From Leifsonia sp. Root4 (GTDB lineage: Bacteria > Actinomycetota > Actinomycetes > Actinomycetales > Microbacteriaceae), in assembly GCF_001425085.1 (NCBI RefSeq), contig NZ_LMDN01000004.1:448624-512623 (forward strand): a stretch of 64,000 nucleotides of DNA. The letters are read 5' to 3'. Below, piece by piece: positions 15,891 to 23,467 of the stretch; the stretch's first letter is position 1, and every line of letters begins with the position of its first letter. The notes beneath the pieces were generated by a model, which saw only the letters and a list, made by a program, of their open reading frames with translations, did no database searches and was not told the origin of the DNA. A program made the translations under genes and the position numbers.

Positions 15891-16154
15891 CTACTCGTAG
15901 ATGTGCTCGATCACCCAGGCGTCCCCCGCCCGGCAGACGTCGAAGACGCGGTTGAGGCCGTTCAGGTCCGCCGCCTGGAAGCGCCAGCCGACGCGCAATA
16001 CGGGGGCGTGGGTGATCATCGGCGGCAGTGGGTCCACCTCGCGCAGGAGCTCGGTTGGGCGATCGGTGACTCGCCACCGTTGCCCGCGCCAGACCATGCG
16101 AGCGGGAACGCCGGCTTCGAGCCAGAGCGTCACGGTGTCGGCGGCGGTGAGCAT
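15891..16154 (-). CDS. DUF6504-like small protein under a LexA box
   Basis: Protein of 87 aa with a conserved-looking core: MVWRGQRWRVTD, RVGWRFQAADLNG and a C-terminal DAWVIEHIYE. The pattern of a W.G..W.V strand followed by a Trp-rich sheet resembles the DUF6504 family found beside translesion-synthesis genes in actinobacteria; I make this family call from memory. The ATG at 16154 has GAGAGG upstream. A perfect SOS box lies 28 bp upstream of the start, so a DNA-damage role is likely. Confidence 0.65.
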   Translation of the reverse strand: MLTAADTVTLWLEAGVPARMVWRGQRWRVTDRPTELLREVDPLPPMITHAPVLRVGWRFQAADLNGLNRVFDVCRAGDAWVIEHIYE

Positions 16155-16182
16155 GATCGGGCCTCTCTCCACGATGCGATAT

Positions 16183-16198
16183 TCGAACGAATGTTCGA
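16183..16198. promoter_or_regulatory. LexA (SOS) box
   Basis: TCGAACGAATGTTCGA is an exact match to the actinobacterial LexA consensus (TCGAAC-N4-GTTCGA) and a perfect 6+6 palindrome. It lies 28 bp upstream of the leftward DUF6504-like gene and 71 bp upstream of the rightward RDD gene, so it most likely represses the former. Confidence 0.85.
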
Positions 16199-16268
16199 CG
16201 ATTAACGAGCATACGCCGCCGGAGCGGGGAGTCAAGACCACGGCAATCGCATCGAATAGACTCCCCGG

Positions 16269-16835
16269 ATGGAGCCCCCCGTTCTGGCTCGTCCCGGCTT
16301 CGGCGCGCGAGCGCTGGCGCTGGTGGTCGACTACGGCCTGATTCTCGGGTACATGGCCGCCCTTGGCCTCATGACGATGATCGGCTTCCTCATCACCGGT
16401 GAACTCTTCAATTGGCTCTCGCTCGGTGTCGTCGGGGCCGAACTACTCGGATTCGGGGTGCTCGTGCTTCCCGTCGGCGTCTACCTCTTCCTGAGCGAGT
16501 CGTCAGCGCGGCAGGCCACCGTCGGCAAGCGCGCCCTGGGCCTGAGGGTTGTTGCGATGAGTGGGGAGCGGCCGTCGCGGCCGCGCATTCTCGTGCGCAC
16601 CATCGTGAAGTTGGCACCGTGGGAGGTGGCTCACTTCTTCGTCTGGCACACGGTGGCGCTGGCATCCACCGGTGAAACAGCGTTCCCGGCGTGGCTGCTC
16701 GCCGGCCTCATCGTTGCCGACGTGCTTCCGCTCATCTACGTGCTCTGCGTGCTTCTGCAGAAGGATCGCCGAGGGCCGCACGACCTCGTTGCCGGAACTC
16801 GCGTCGTGTGGGAGGCGCCTGGCTCCGCCGCGTGA
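16269..16835 (+). CDS. RDD family membrane protein
   Basis: Protein of 188 aa with an N-terminal GFGARALALVVDYGLIL (the Arg-Asp pair that names the family is seen as ARALALVVDY) and three to four transmembrane helices. It carries the typical ATVGKRALGLRVV segment and a C-terminal DRRGPHDLVAGTRVV. RDD proteins are poorly understood; some are implicated in ion transport or envelope function. It appears monocistronic and is followed by a long inverted repeat. Confidence 0.82.
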   Translation: MEPPVLARPGFGARALALVVDYGLILGYMAALGLMTMIGFLITGELFNWLSLGVVGAELLGFGVLVLPVGVYLFLSESSARQATVGKRALGLRVVAMSGERPSRPRILVRTIVKLAPWEVAHFFVWHTVALASTGETAFPAWLLAGLIVADVLPLIYVLCVLLQKDRRGPHDLVAGTRVVWEAPGSAA

Positions 16836-16855
16836 ACCCGCCGCTACCGCCGCGA

Positions 16856-16934
16856 CCAGTTCGCGGATGTGGGCTGCACATGTTCGCACAACCGAGCTGT
16901 TCAAGGCCGTTTGGCCGCCGCATCCGCGAACTGG
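16856..16934. repeat. 79-bp inverted repeat element after the RDD gene
   Basis: CCAGTTCGCGGATG (16856-16869) is matched perfectly by CATCCGCGAACTGG (16921-16934). The 51-bp interior contains a smaller GGCC-gttt-GGCC hairpin. It may be the terminator of the RDD gene or a folded palindromic element. Confidence 0.6.
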
Positions 16935-17014
16935 CTGCGGGCATGGAGGCGACTCGAGTCGGCGGCCGCGGTGAGCCCCGAGTGGGGCACATCATCCTTG
17001 CTTAATAATCGATA

Positions 17015-17034
17015 ATCGTTACTCTATTAACGAT
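17015..17034. promoter_or_regulatory. Palindromic operator candidate upstream of the beta-helix gene
   Basis: ATCGTTA (17015-17021) and TAACGAT (17028-17034) form a perfect 7-bp inverted repeat with a 6-bp spacer. They sit within an AT-rich patch (17001-17034) that stands out from the GC-rich surroundings, 52 bp upstream of the start. This is the form expected for a LacI- or GntR-type operator; no such regulator gene is adjacent. Confidence 0.5.
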
Positions 17035-17085
17035 CAGCACCGCTGGTCAGTTTCACTCGCCGATGAAGTCGAAAGGATCGCCAGT

Positions 17086-19710
17086 ATGGTCCCCGGATCA
17101 CCTGCACTCCGAAGAACCCTCCCGATCACCCTCGCCGCCGCGCTCTTCGCGGCCGTGCTCTCGCCGATCGCGCCGGCATCCGCCGCTCCGGCCGGCTCAC
17201 CATCCGAGATCTTCGTCTCGCCCGGCGGATCCAACGGCGGAGACGGAAGCGAGGCCGCACCCTTCCGCACGCTCGAGAAGGCACGGGCCGTCATCCGCTC
17301 GATGAATGCCAGCAATACGCTGCCGGACGGCGGCGTCACCGTCACCCTCCGCGCCGGCGACTACGAACGGGACTCCTCGTTCGAACTGCAGAAGCAGGAC
17401 TCCGGCACGGAGGCCTCGCCCATCGTCTACCGGGCCTACCCCGGCGAGGACGTGCGCCTGCACGGTGGTCGGGTGCTCGATGGTGACGACTTCACCCCGG
17501 CCGGAACGGACGGCGCCGGCGCCCGCCTCAGCGAGGCCGCCCGCGCGAGCGTGATGCAGTACGACCTCGGAGCCGCCGGCGTCGAGGACCTCGGCGGGAT
17601 CCTGCAGACCGGCTACGGCCTGCCGCCCGGCGAGGAGCCGGCCGAGATATTCTTCAACGGCGCGCCGATGACGCTCGCCCGGTACCCGGATACCGGATTC
17701 GTGAAGGTCGGCACGGTCACCGATGCGGGCGGAAACCCGCGGCAGGTGCTCGGCGGCAACGCCACGAGCCGCCCGCTCGACCCCGTGTATGACGACGGCG
17801 CCACCTTCGCATTCGCCGACGAGCGGCCCGAGAGCTGGGCGAGCGTCGACGGCGCCCAGATGTACGGCTACTGGTACTGGGACTGGGCCGACGGCAACCT
17901 CGCCATCGACTCGATCGACGCCGCGAACAACACGGTCAGCACGAAGAACGCCTCGCACTACACCGTGCGCTCCAACCAGCGGTACTACTACTACAACGTG
18001 CCGGAAGAGCTGGACGCACCGGGGGAGTACTACCTCGACCGTGACGCGAAGGTGCTCTACTTCAACCCGCCGGCCGCGCTTGCCGACACGACGATCGACC
18101 TCTCGCTGCTCACCGAGCCCGTCGTGCAGATCAACGGTGCGTCCCACGTCACCTTCAGCGGCATCCGCGTCGAGAACAGCCGCGGCGACGGCATCCGCAT
18201 CTCCTCCGGCGACCACAACCGCATCGTTGACGCCACTCTGGCGAACCTCGGCGGTTGGGGCGCGCGCATCGAGGGCGGGGTCGACAACATCGTGCACAGC
18301 AGCGAGATCACGCGGACCGGTCACGGCGGCGTCTTCGTCGGCGGCGGTGACCGGCCGAGCCTGACCAGGGCCGACAATGCTGCGACCGAGAACACGATCC
18401 ACGACTTCAGCCGCCTCGCGCTCACCTACAACCCGGGCATCATGCTGAGCGGCGTCGGCAACACGGCGGCCGACAACCACATCTTCAACGCCCCGCACCA
18501 GGCGATCGCCTTCGAGGGCAATGATCACATGATCGAGTACAACGAGGTCCACGACGTGGTGAAGGCCACGGCCGACTCCGGCGCCATCTACTCGGTGCGC
18601 AACTGGGGCTGGACCGGAACCGTCATCCGCTACAACTACATCCACGATGTCGGCGGCCCCACCGCCCCCGGCAACGACCAGGAGGGCATCTACCTCGACG
18701 ACCTGACCTCGGGCATCACCGTCGTCGGCAACGTGCTGGTGAACGTGCCCCTCGCGTTCCTCATCGGCGGCGGCCGCTCCAACACGATCGAGAACAACCT
18801 CGTCGTCAACAGCGCGCGCGGCCTCTCGCTCGACGCGCGCGGCACGAACTGGGCGGCAGGCCACTGCGCGCCGGGCGGTGGCATGCAGCTCTCGCTCGAG
18901 GCGATGCCGTACAAGCAGGAACCGTGGGCGAGCCGCTACCCCTGGCTCGTCAACCTCATCGAGGACCAGCCCTGCATCCCGAAGAACAACTCGGTGCAGC
19001 GCAACGTGTTCAAGGACGGCGCCGCTCCGAGCATCGACCGACAGGCCGTGGCCACCGGAACGATCGCCGACAATTGGACGACGACCGACGACCTCCGCTT
19101 CGTCAACCAGGCCGACGGCGACCTCACCCTCTCGCCCGACTCGCCCGTCTTCACGAAGGTCCCCGGCTTCGAGGCACTGCCGTTCGAACGGATGCGCAAG
19201 TCGACCCAGGAGCCGCTCGAGATCGGCCTCAGCGGATGGTCCGGCATCGGGCACCCGAGCACCGTGCAGGTGCACAGCGGCAACAGCTCGCACGCGGTCG
19301 TCGCCGACCGGGAGATCCTGACGCACCGCTCCGAGGTGCGCTCGGAGGGAACGGTGACGGTGTGGTTCTGGGATGACGCGGCTGACGCCTCGCTCCAGGT
19401 CGCCGCGAATGCCTCGATGGGTGACACCGGCTCGCTGTTCCGCGCGCTCGGCGTCGTCACGAACACCTCCGCGACGAATTACGTCTACCGCACGGGCTCG
19501 GCGTTCGTCGCCACCACGGTGCCGCGTTCCACCGGCTGGCACCGCTTCGAGTGGGTGTACGGCGCGGATGACGGCCTCGAGATGAAGATCGACGGCACGA
19601 CCGTCGCCACCCATGCCGCCAGCCCGAGCTTCGACCGGGTCCAGCTCGGCGACTGGTGGGCCGACAGCAAGCTGGGTCCGGTCTACTTCGACGACGTCAG
19701 CATCGACTGA
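17086..19710 (+). CDS. Secreted right-handed parallel beta-helix protein
   Basis: Exported protein of 874 aa. The signal peptide covers about residues 1-32 (RRTLPITLAAALFAAVLSPIAPASA). It begins with the domain seen in beta-helix glycosidase-like proteins (EIFVSPGGSNGGDG, APFRTLEKARAVI). From about 335 to 660 it carries beta-helix coils with PbH1-like steps (GIRVENSRGDGIRISSGDHNRI, GVGNTAADNHIFNAPHQAIAFEGNDHMIEYNEVHD, GNVLVNVPLAFLIGGG). The C-terminal 190 residues form a concanavalin-like beta sandwich. The architecture resembles GH141-type polysaccharide enzymes, but I cannot name catalytic residues. ATG start with AAAGGA upstream. Confidence 0.83.
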   Translation: MVPGSPALRRTLPITLAAALFAAVLSPIAPASAAPAGSPSEIFVSPGGSNGGDGSEAAPFRTLEKARAVIRSMNASNTLPDGGVTVTLRAGDYERDSSFELQKQDSGTEASPIVYRAYPGEDVRLHGGRVLDGDDFTPAGTDGAGARLSEAARASVMQYDLGAAGVEDLGGILQTGYGLPPGEEPAEIFFNGAPMTLARYPDTGFVKVGTVTDAGGNPRQVLGGNATSRPLDPVYDDGATFAFADERPESWASVDGAQMYGYWYWDWADGNLAIDSIDAANNTVSTKNASHYTVRSNQRYYYYNVPEELDAPGEYYLDRDAKVLYFNPPAALADTTIDLSLLTEPVVQINGASHVTFSGIRVENSRGDGIRISSGDHNRIVDATLANLGGWGARIEGGVDNIVHSSEITRTGHGGVFVGGGDRPSLTRADNAATENTIHDFSRLALTYNPGIMLSGVGNTAADNHIFNAPHQAIAFEGNDHMIEYNEVHDVVKATADSGAIYSVRNWGWTGTVIRYNYIHDVGGPTAPGNDQEGIYLDDLTSGITVVGNVLVNVPLAFLIGGGRSNTIENNLVVNSARGLSLDARGTNWAAGHCAPGGGMQLSLEAMPYKQEPWASRYPWLVNLIEDQPCIPKNNSVQRNVFKDGAAPSIDRQAVATGTIADNWTTTDDLRFVNQADGDLTLSPDSPVFTKVPGFEALPFERMRKSTQEPLEIGLSGWSGIGHPSTVQVHSGNSSHAVVADREILTHRSEVRSEGTVTVWFWDDAADASLQVAANASMGDTGSLFRALGVVTNTSATNYVYRTGSAFVATTVPRSTGWHRFEWVYGADDGLEMKIDGTTVATHAASPSFDRVQLGDWWADSKLGPVYFDDVSID

Positions 19711-19770
19711 GCCGAGGGGCGCCCTCGCCGAGGGGTGCCTCACCGAGCGGTGCGCACTGAGCGCAGGAAG

Positions 19771-19811
19771 GAGCGCCGCCGCCCGAGCCGACAGGCCGGG
19801 CGGCGGCGCTC
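19771..19811 (+). terminator. Perfect 15-bp hairpin after the beta-helix gene
   Basis: GAGCGCCGCCGCCCG at 19771-19785 pairs without mismatch with CGGGCGGCGGCGCTC at 19797-19811 around an 11-nt loop, 61 nt after the stop codon. It is very stable but has no U-tract, as is usual for actinobacterial terminators. Confidence 0.7.
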
Positions 19812-19918
19812 AGCCGTTGGTGACGGGGAGTGGACGGCATCCGCCGCCCAGCTGCGCAACAGATCGAGGCACCCGGCGTTCCCCGCCGGGCGGTACCCCG
19901 TCTGAGCAACCATTGCCT

Positions 19919-19940
19919 CAGTACAGCACGCACTGTACTG
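19919..19940. promoter_or_regulatory. Operator palindrome of the CmtR-like regulator
   Basis: CAGTACAG (19919-19926) and CTGTACTG (19933-19940) form a perfect 8-bp inverted repeat with a 6-bp spacer, ending 8 bp before the GTG start. The position fits an autoregulatory ArsR/CmtR operator that would block transcription of the regulator and exporter together. Confidence 0.72.
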
Positions 19941-19948
19941 TCGAAGGC

Positions 19949-20302
19949 GTGCCGACCACCTCCTCTCGCCTCGACGTCATGAACCGCTTGGGCCGTGCCA
20001 TGGCCGACCCGACCCGGTCCCGCATCCTCATGTCATTGCTCGACGGCCCGCGCTACCCGGCCGATCTGGCCGAGGCACTGGCCCTCACTCGGCAGAACGT
20101 GTCGAACCATTTGACGTGCCTTCGGGACTGCGGAATCGTGACGGCAGAGTCCGAGGGCCGGCAGACCCGCTACGAGATCGCCGATCCGCACCTCACGCGC
20201 TCGCTCGGCGCCCTCGTCGACGTCGTTCTCGCCGTCGACGAGTCGGCGCCGTGTCAAGACGCAGGCTGCCCCGTACCCGGGTGCTGCGAGGCAATCGGAT
20301 GA
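19949..20302 (+). CDS. cmtR: CmtR-like ArsR-family Cd(II)/Pb(II) sensor
   Basis: Repressor of 117 aa with a winged helix (DPTRSRILMSLLDGPRYPADLAEALALTRQNVSNHL). Three cysteines, Cys57 and Cys61 (LTCLRDCG in the recognition helix) and Cys102 (APCQD), fall at exactly the positions used for Cd/Pb binding in Mycobacterium tuberculosis CmtR, which is of nearly the same length. Three further cysteines (107, 112, 113) form an extra Cys-rich tail. It overlaps the downstream transporter by ATGA. The GTG start at 19949 is chosen because it leaves the operator palindrome intact upstream. Confidence 0.88.
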   Translation: MPTTSSRLDVMNRLGRAMADPTRSRILMSLLDGPRYPADLAEALALTRQNVSNHLTCLRDCGIVTAESEGRQTRYEIADPHLTRSLGALVDVVLAVDESAPCQDAGCPVPGCCEAIG

Positions 20303-20964
20303 CGGCGACGGATCGCACAGCGCCCGCGCCGGAGCGAAGGGCGCTGCTCCACCGCCGCATCCGCTGGGTCGTCGGCATCACCATCGGCTACAACCTCATC
20401 GAGGCCGCCGTCTCAATCGTGGCCGGGTCCGCGGCGTCATCGGCCGCCCTCATTGGCTTCGGGCTTGACTCCCTCGTCGAGGTACTCTCGGCGGCCGCGG
20501 TCGCCTGGCAGTTCTCCCGCAGCGATCCCGAGCGCTACGAGAAGGCAACGCTGCGCGTCATCGCGTTCGCCTTCTTCGCGCTCGCCGCCTACGTCAGCGT
20601 CAGCGCGGTGCTCTCCCTCACTGGAGCCGTTGAGGCGCAGCACAGCCCGCTCGGCATTGCCATCACCGCGATCAGTGTCGTCGTCATGCCGTTTCTCTCC
20701 TGGTTCGAGCGGCGAACCGGCCGCGAGCTCGGCTCCGCGACGGCGGTGGCCGACTCCAAGCAGACGCTGCTCTGCACCTATCTCTCGGCCGCCGTTCTGA
20801 TCGGCCTGCTGCTCAACTCGACGCTCGGCTGGAGCTGGGCCGACCCGATCGCTGCACTCGTCATCGCCGGCTTCGCCGTGCGCGAGGGCATCGAGGCGTG
20901 GCGGGGCGACACGTGCGCAACCCCGGTTGGGATGCTCCTGGAGGGCGACGAGTCCACGACGTAG
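20299..20964 (+). CDS. Cation diffusion facilitator-like metal exporter
   Basis: Membrane protein of 221 aa with about six transmembrane helices. The first helix pair carries NLIEAAVSI and ALIGFGLDSLVEVLSA, where Asn/Glu and the G.D.. pattern correspond to the CDF metal site. The later ELGSATAVADSKQTLLCTYLS and WADPIAALVIAGFAVREG match helices 5-6 (HxxxD replaced by an A.DSK motif). The large cytosolic C-terminal domain is missing, so this is a short CDF form. It is coupled to the CmtR-like sensor, which suggests Cd/Pb/Zn export. Confidence 0.8.
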   Translation: MTATDRTAPAPERRALLHRRIRWVVGITIGYNLIEAAVSIVAGSAASSAALIGFGLDSLVEVLSAAAVAWQFSRSDPERYEKATLRVIAFAFFALAAYVSVSAVLSLTGAVEAQHSPLGIAITAISVVVMPFLSWFERRTGRELGSATAVADSKQTLLCTYLSAAVLIGLLLNSTLGWSWADPIAALVIAGFAVREGIEAWRGDTCATPVGMLLEGDESTT

Positions 20965-21041
20965 GCTCCGGGCCGCGCCCAGACGTCAGCGACGCGGGAA
21001 TACAAGGCATCGACTGAACACCCTCCCGGTCGCCGCGTGCG

Positions 21042-21061
21042 CGGTGCGGGTGCACGCACCG
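21042..21061. terminator. Hairpin between convergent exporter and SDR genes
   Basis: CGGTGCG (21042-21048) and CGCACCG (21055-21061) form a 7-bp stem with a 6-nt loop in the 130-bp gap between two convergent genes. A modest bidirectional terminator is plausible. Confidence 0.4.
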
Positions 21062-21094
21062 GCCGTCCGCGGCAACCGAGAGGGAGTAGTGCGA

Positions 21095-21880
21095 CTAGAA
21101 GTGCGTGCCGCCGTCGATCCGCACCTCGGTGCCGGTGACGAAGGCGCCGTCCTCGCTGGCGAGCATGGCGACGACGCCGGCGACGGCCTCGGGGCCGGCG
21201 AAACCCTGCTTGATGGCCGGGGCGAGCTTCATGAACAGGCTGAAGTCGGCGTCATCCGGCAGGCCGGGGCCCTGGCTCTGCTTGCTCTCGCCGCTGCCGT
21301 CGGTCATGCCGGAGGAGATCGAGCCGGGCTGGACCGAGTTGAAGCGGATGCCCTGCTTGGCGTACTCGGCGGCGAGGGCGTGTGTCATCGACTGCACGCC
21401 GCCCTTGCTGGCCGCGTAGGCGGCCATATAGGGGTGGGCGAAGTCGGCCGAGGTCGAGCTGAAATTGACGACCGCGGATCCATTGCCCTCGATCAGTGCC
21501 GGGATCGCCTCGCGGATCATGAGGAAGGTGCCGACGAGGTTCACGGAGATCACCTGCTGGAACTGGTCGAGTGTGGTCGAGTGCGTGTGTGATGACCGCA
21601 GGATGCCGGCGGCATTCACGAGCACATCGAGCCCGCCGAGCGCCTCGACGGCGGTTGCGACCGCAGTGTGCACCGACTCCTCGTCGGCGATGTTCACCAC
21701 GACGGTGGTGAGGCGGTCGGCGGCGTCGCCGGCCTTGGCCACGGTGTCGGCGAGACCGGCGGCGCTGACGTCGGCGGCGACGACGCTGCCACCCTCTGCG
21801 AGCAGGCGGAGCACGGTGGCCTGGCCGATGCCCGAGCCACCTCCGGTGACGATGGCGCGGCGTCCGGTGTAGCGGTTCAT
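21095..21880 (-). CDS. SDR family oxidoreductase
   Basis: Classical short-chain dehydrogenase of 261 aa. Cofactor motif VTGGGSGIGQAT lies at about 11-22, NAAG at about 89-92 and a serine of the triad in VVNFSSTSADF. The catalytic pair YAASK is present as AAYAASKGG, and the C-terminal seal is GTEVRIDGGTHF. An Asp at the end of beta2 (VVAADVSA) favours NAD. The substrate is unknown. It is transcribed divergently from a TetR regulator, with an operator-like palindrome in the shared gap, so it is probably that regulator's target. Confidence 0.9.
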   Translation of the reverse strand: MNRYTGRRAIVTGGGSGIGQATVLRLLAEGGSVVAADVSAAGLADTVAKAGDAADRLTTVVVNIADEESVHTAVATAVEALGGLDVLVNAAGILRSSHTHSTTLDQFQQVISVNLVGTFLMIREAIPALIEGNGSAVVNFSSTSADFAHPYMAAYAASKGGVQSMTHALAAEYAKQGIRFNSVQPGSISSGMTDGSGESKQSQGPGLPDDADFSLFMKLAPAIKQGFAGPEAVAGVVAMLASEDGAFVTGTEVRIDGGTHF

Positions 21881-21925
21881 ATCGTGTGACCTTTCAATCG
21901 AGGGTATTCTTACACGTTACGCCGA

Positions 21926-21944
21926 AGTGGCACGTCATGCCACT
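21926..21944. promoter_or_regulatory. Operator palindrome between SDR and TetR genes
   Basis: AGTGGCA (21926-21932) and TGCCACT (21938-21944) form a perfect inverted repeat with a 5-bp spacer, 45 bp from each start codon. This is the position and shape of a TetR-family operator acting on both genes. Confidence 0.6.
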
Positions 21945-21988
21945 ATCGCAGCGGATGCACAGCTGTCACAAAGGCGTACGCTCCTCAT

Positions 21989-22621
21989 ATGGAATCCAGA
22001 GCGCCGAGCCTGACCGAACGCCGCAAAGCGGTGACTCAGCTCGAGATCGCCAGGGCCGCGGCCCGCTTGTTCGCCGATCGGGGGGCCGACGCGGTGACCG
22101 CCGAGGAGATCGCCCGGCAAGCGGGGGTCGCCGTGCGCACCTTCTACCGCTACTTCCGCACCAAGGAGGACGCCGTCGCCCCGCTGCTCACTGTCGGAGC
22201 CGGCCATTGGCGCGCGCTCTTGGCGGCGGCAGATCCCCGGGAGGAGCTGCTCGACGCGTTGGAGCGCACGATCACCGAGGTGCTCACGCCGAAGAGCGAC
22301 GCCGACCTCGAGAGTCTCCGCTGGACGCTCGGATTGCTCCGTGCCGCGACCGCTGACCCGGCACTGCAGTTCGTGTGGTTCCGCGTCAACGGGGAATCGG
22401 AGGCGCAGCTGCGCGAGATCGTCGCGACCCTCGCCGGGCCGGAGGCCGAGCCCTATGCCGTACGCCTGATCGCGGCGGCGGCCACGGACGCCCTCCGCGT
22501 CGCGCTCGAGGCGTGCGCCGCCGACGAGTCGTTCTCTGATCCCGGGGCTCCGGCCGCCCTCGCCTCGCGGGCGCTCCGCGAGCTCACCGCCGGCGTGGAG
22601 CTCTACCCCGTCGACGCCTGA
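21989..22621 (+). CDS. TetR family transcriptional regulator
   Basis: Repressor of 210 aa with an N-terminal helix-turn-helix (ARLFADRGADAVTAEEIARQAGVAVRTFYRYFRTKEDAVAPLL) and a helical ligand domain ending in a TetR_C/acyl-binding-like segment (AVRLIAAAATDALRVALEA). The pattern of the first 60 residues is closest to the MftR-like group. It is divergent from the SDR gene, and a palindrome between them is the likely operator. The effector is unknown. Confidence 0.88.
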   Translation: MESRAPSLTERRKAVTQLEIARAAARLFADRGADAVTAEEIARQAGVAVRTFYRYFRTKEDAVAPLLTVGAGHWRALLAAADPREELLDALERTITEVLTPKSDADLESLRWTLGLLRAATADPALQFVWFRVNGESEAQLREIVATLAGPEAEPYAVRLIAAAATDALRVALEACAADESFSDPGAPAALASRALRELTAGVELYPVDA

Positions 22622-22646
22622 GCCGGTCACGGCTTCCACGACGAAA

Positions 22647-22676
22647 CCGCCCGCACCCCGAGAGGGGAGCGGGCGG
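22647..22676. terminator. Hairpin between convergent TetR and ABC permease genes
   Basis: CCGCCCGC (22647-22654) and GCGGGCGG (22669-22676) enclose a second CCCC-GAGA-GGGG stem, making an almost perfect 30-nt hairpin. It serves both convergent genes. Confidence 0.75.
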
Positions 22677-22702
22677 CATCCGTCGCGCGGTCAGGGCACG
22701 GT

Positions 22703-23467
22703 TCAGCTGATCTTGCGCTTGTAGATCCTGATCGCGAAGGCGTAGGCGACGACGAGGATGCCGACGAGCCAGGCGAGGGCGATCCAGATCTCGCTGCCGA
22801 CGGGCTGCTCGGAGAACAGCGCGCGGATCGTGTTCACGATCGAGGTCACCGGCTGGTTCTCGGCGAACCAGGCGACCGGGGCCGGCATCGTGTCGGTCGG
22901 GACGAACGCCGAGCTGATGAACGGCAGGAAGATCAGCGGGTAGCTGAACGCGCTCGCGCCGTCGACCGTCTTAGCCGAGAGCCCGGCGATCACGGCGAGC
23001 CAGGTCAGCGCGAGGGTGAACAGGATCAGGATGCCGGCGACCGCGAGCCAGGCCCACAGCGATGCGCCGGTGCGGAAGCCCATGATCAGCGCAACACCGA
23101 TGACGATCGCGACCGAGACCAGGTTCGAGACGAGGGAGGTGAGCACGTGCGCCCAGAGCACGCTCGAGCGCGCGATCGGCATCGATTGGAAGCGTTCGAA
23201 GATGCCGCCCTGCATGTCGAGGAACAGCCGGTACGCGGTGTACGCGATGCCGGAGGCGATCGTGATGAGCAGGATGCCGGGGAGCATGTAGTCGATGTAC
23301 GACTCGTCGGATCCGGTGTTGATCGCCCCGCCCAGTACATAGGTGAACAGCAGCATCAGCGCGATCGGGGTGACCGCGGTGGTGATGATGGTGTCTGGAC
23401 TGCGGAGGATGTGGGTCAGCGACCGGCCGGTGAGGACCCGGGTGTCGCTGAGGACGTTGGTGGTCAT
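22703..23467 (-). CDS. ABC-2 type transporter permease (DrrB-like)
   Basis: Permease of 254 aa with six transmembrane helices and the ABC-2 pattern: SLTHILRSPDTIITTAVTPIALMLLFTYVLGGAI at the first helix, RFQSMPIARSSVLWAH before helix 3 and SAFVPTDTMPAPVAWFAENQPVTSIVNTIRAL before the last helix. This is the DrrB group, linked to drug or glycolipid export. The start overlaps the ATPase stop by 4 nt. It is the last gene of the PadR-controlled operon. Confidence 0.88.
   Translation of the reverse strand: MTTNVLSDTRVLTGRSLTHILRSPDTIITTAVTPIALMLLFTYVLGGAINTGSDESYIDYMLPGILLITIASGIAYTAYRLFLDMQGGIFERFQSMPIARSSVLWAHVLTSLVSNLVSVAIVIGVALIMGFRTGASLWAWLAVAGILILFTLALTWLAVIAGLSAKTVDGASAFSYPLIFLPFISSAFVPTDTMPAPVAWFAENQPVTSIVNTIRALFSEQPVGSEIWIALAWLVGILVVAYAFAIRIYKRKIS

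Noticed and set aside
13840..16212. Single 790-codon leftward frame covering glycerate kinase and upstream
   Set aside because: Only the last 384 codons resemble a protein family; the rest is out of frame with the thioesterase gene.
17197..19743. 848-codon open frame antisense to the beta-helix gene
   Set aside because: High-GC codon bias keeps antisense frames open. The protein is Arg/Val/Asp-rich with no domain, whereas the sense frame has a signal peptide, beta-helix repeats and an RBS.
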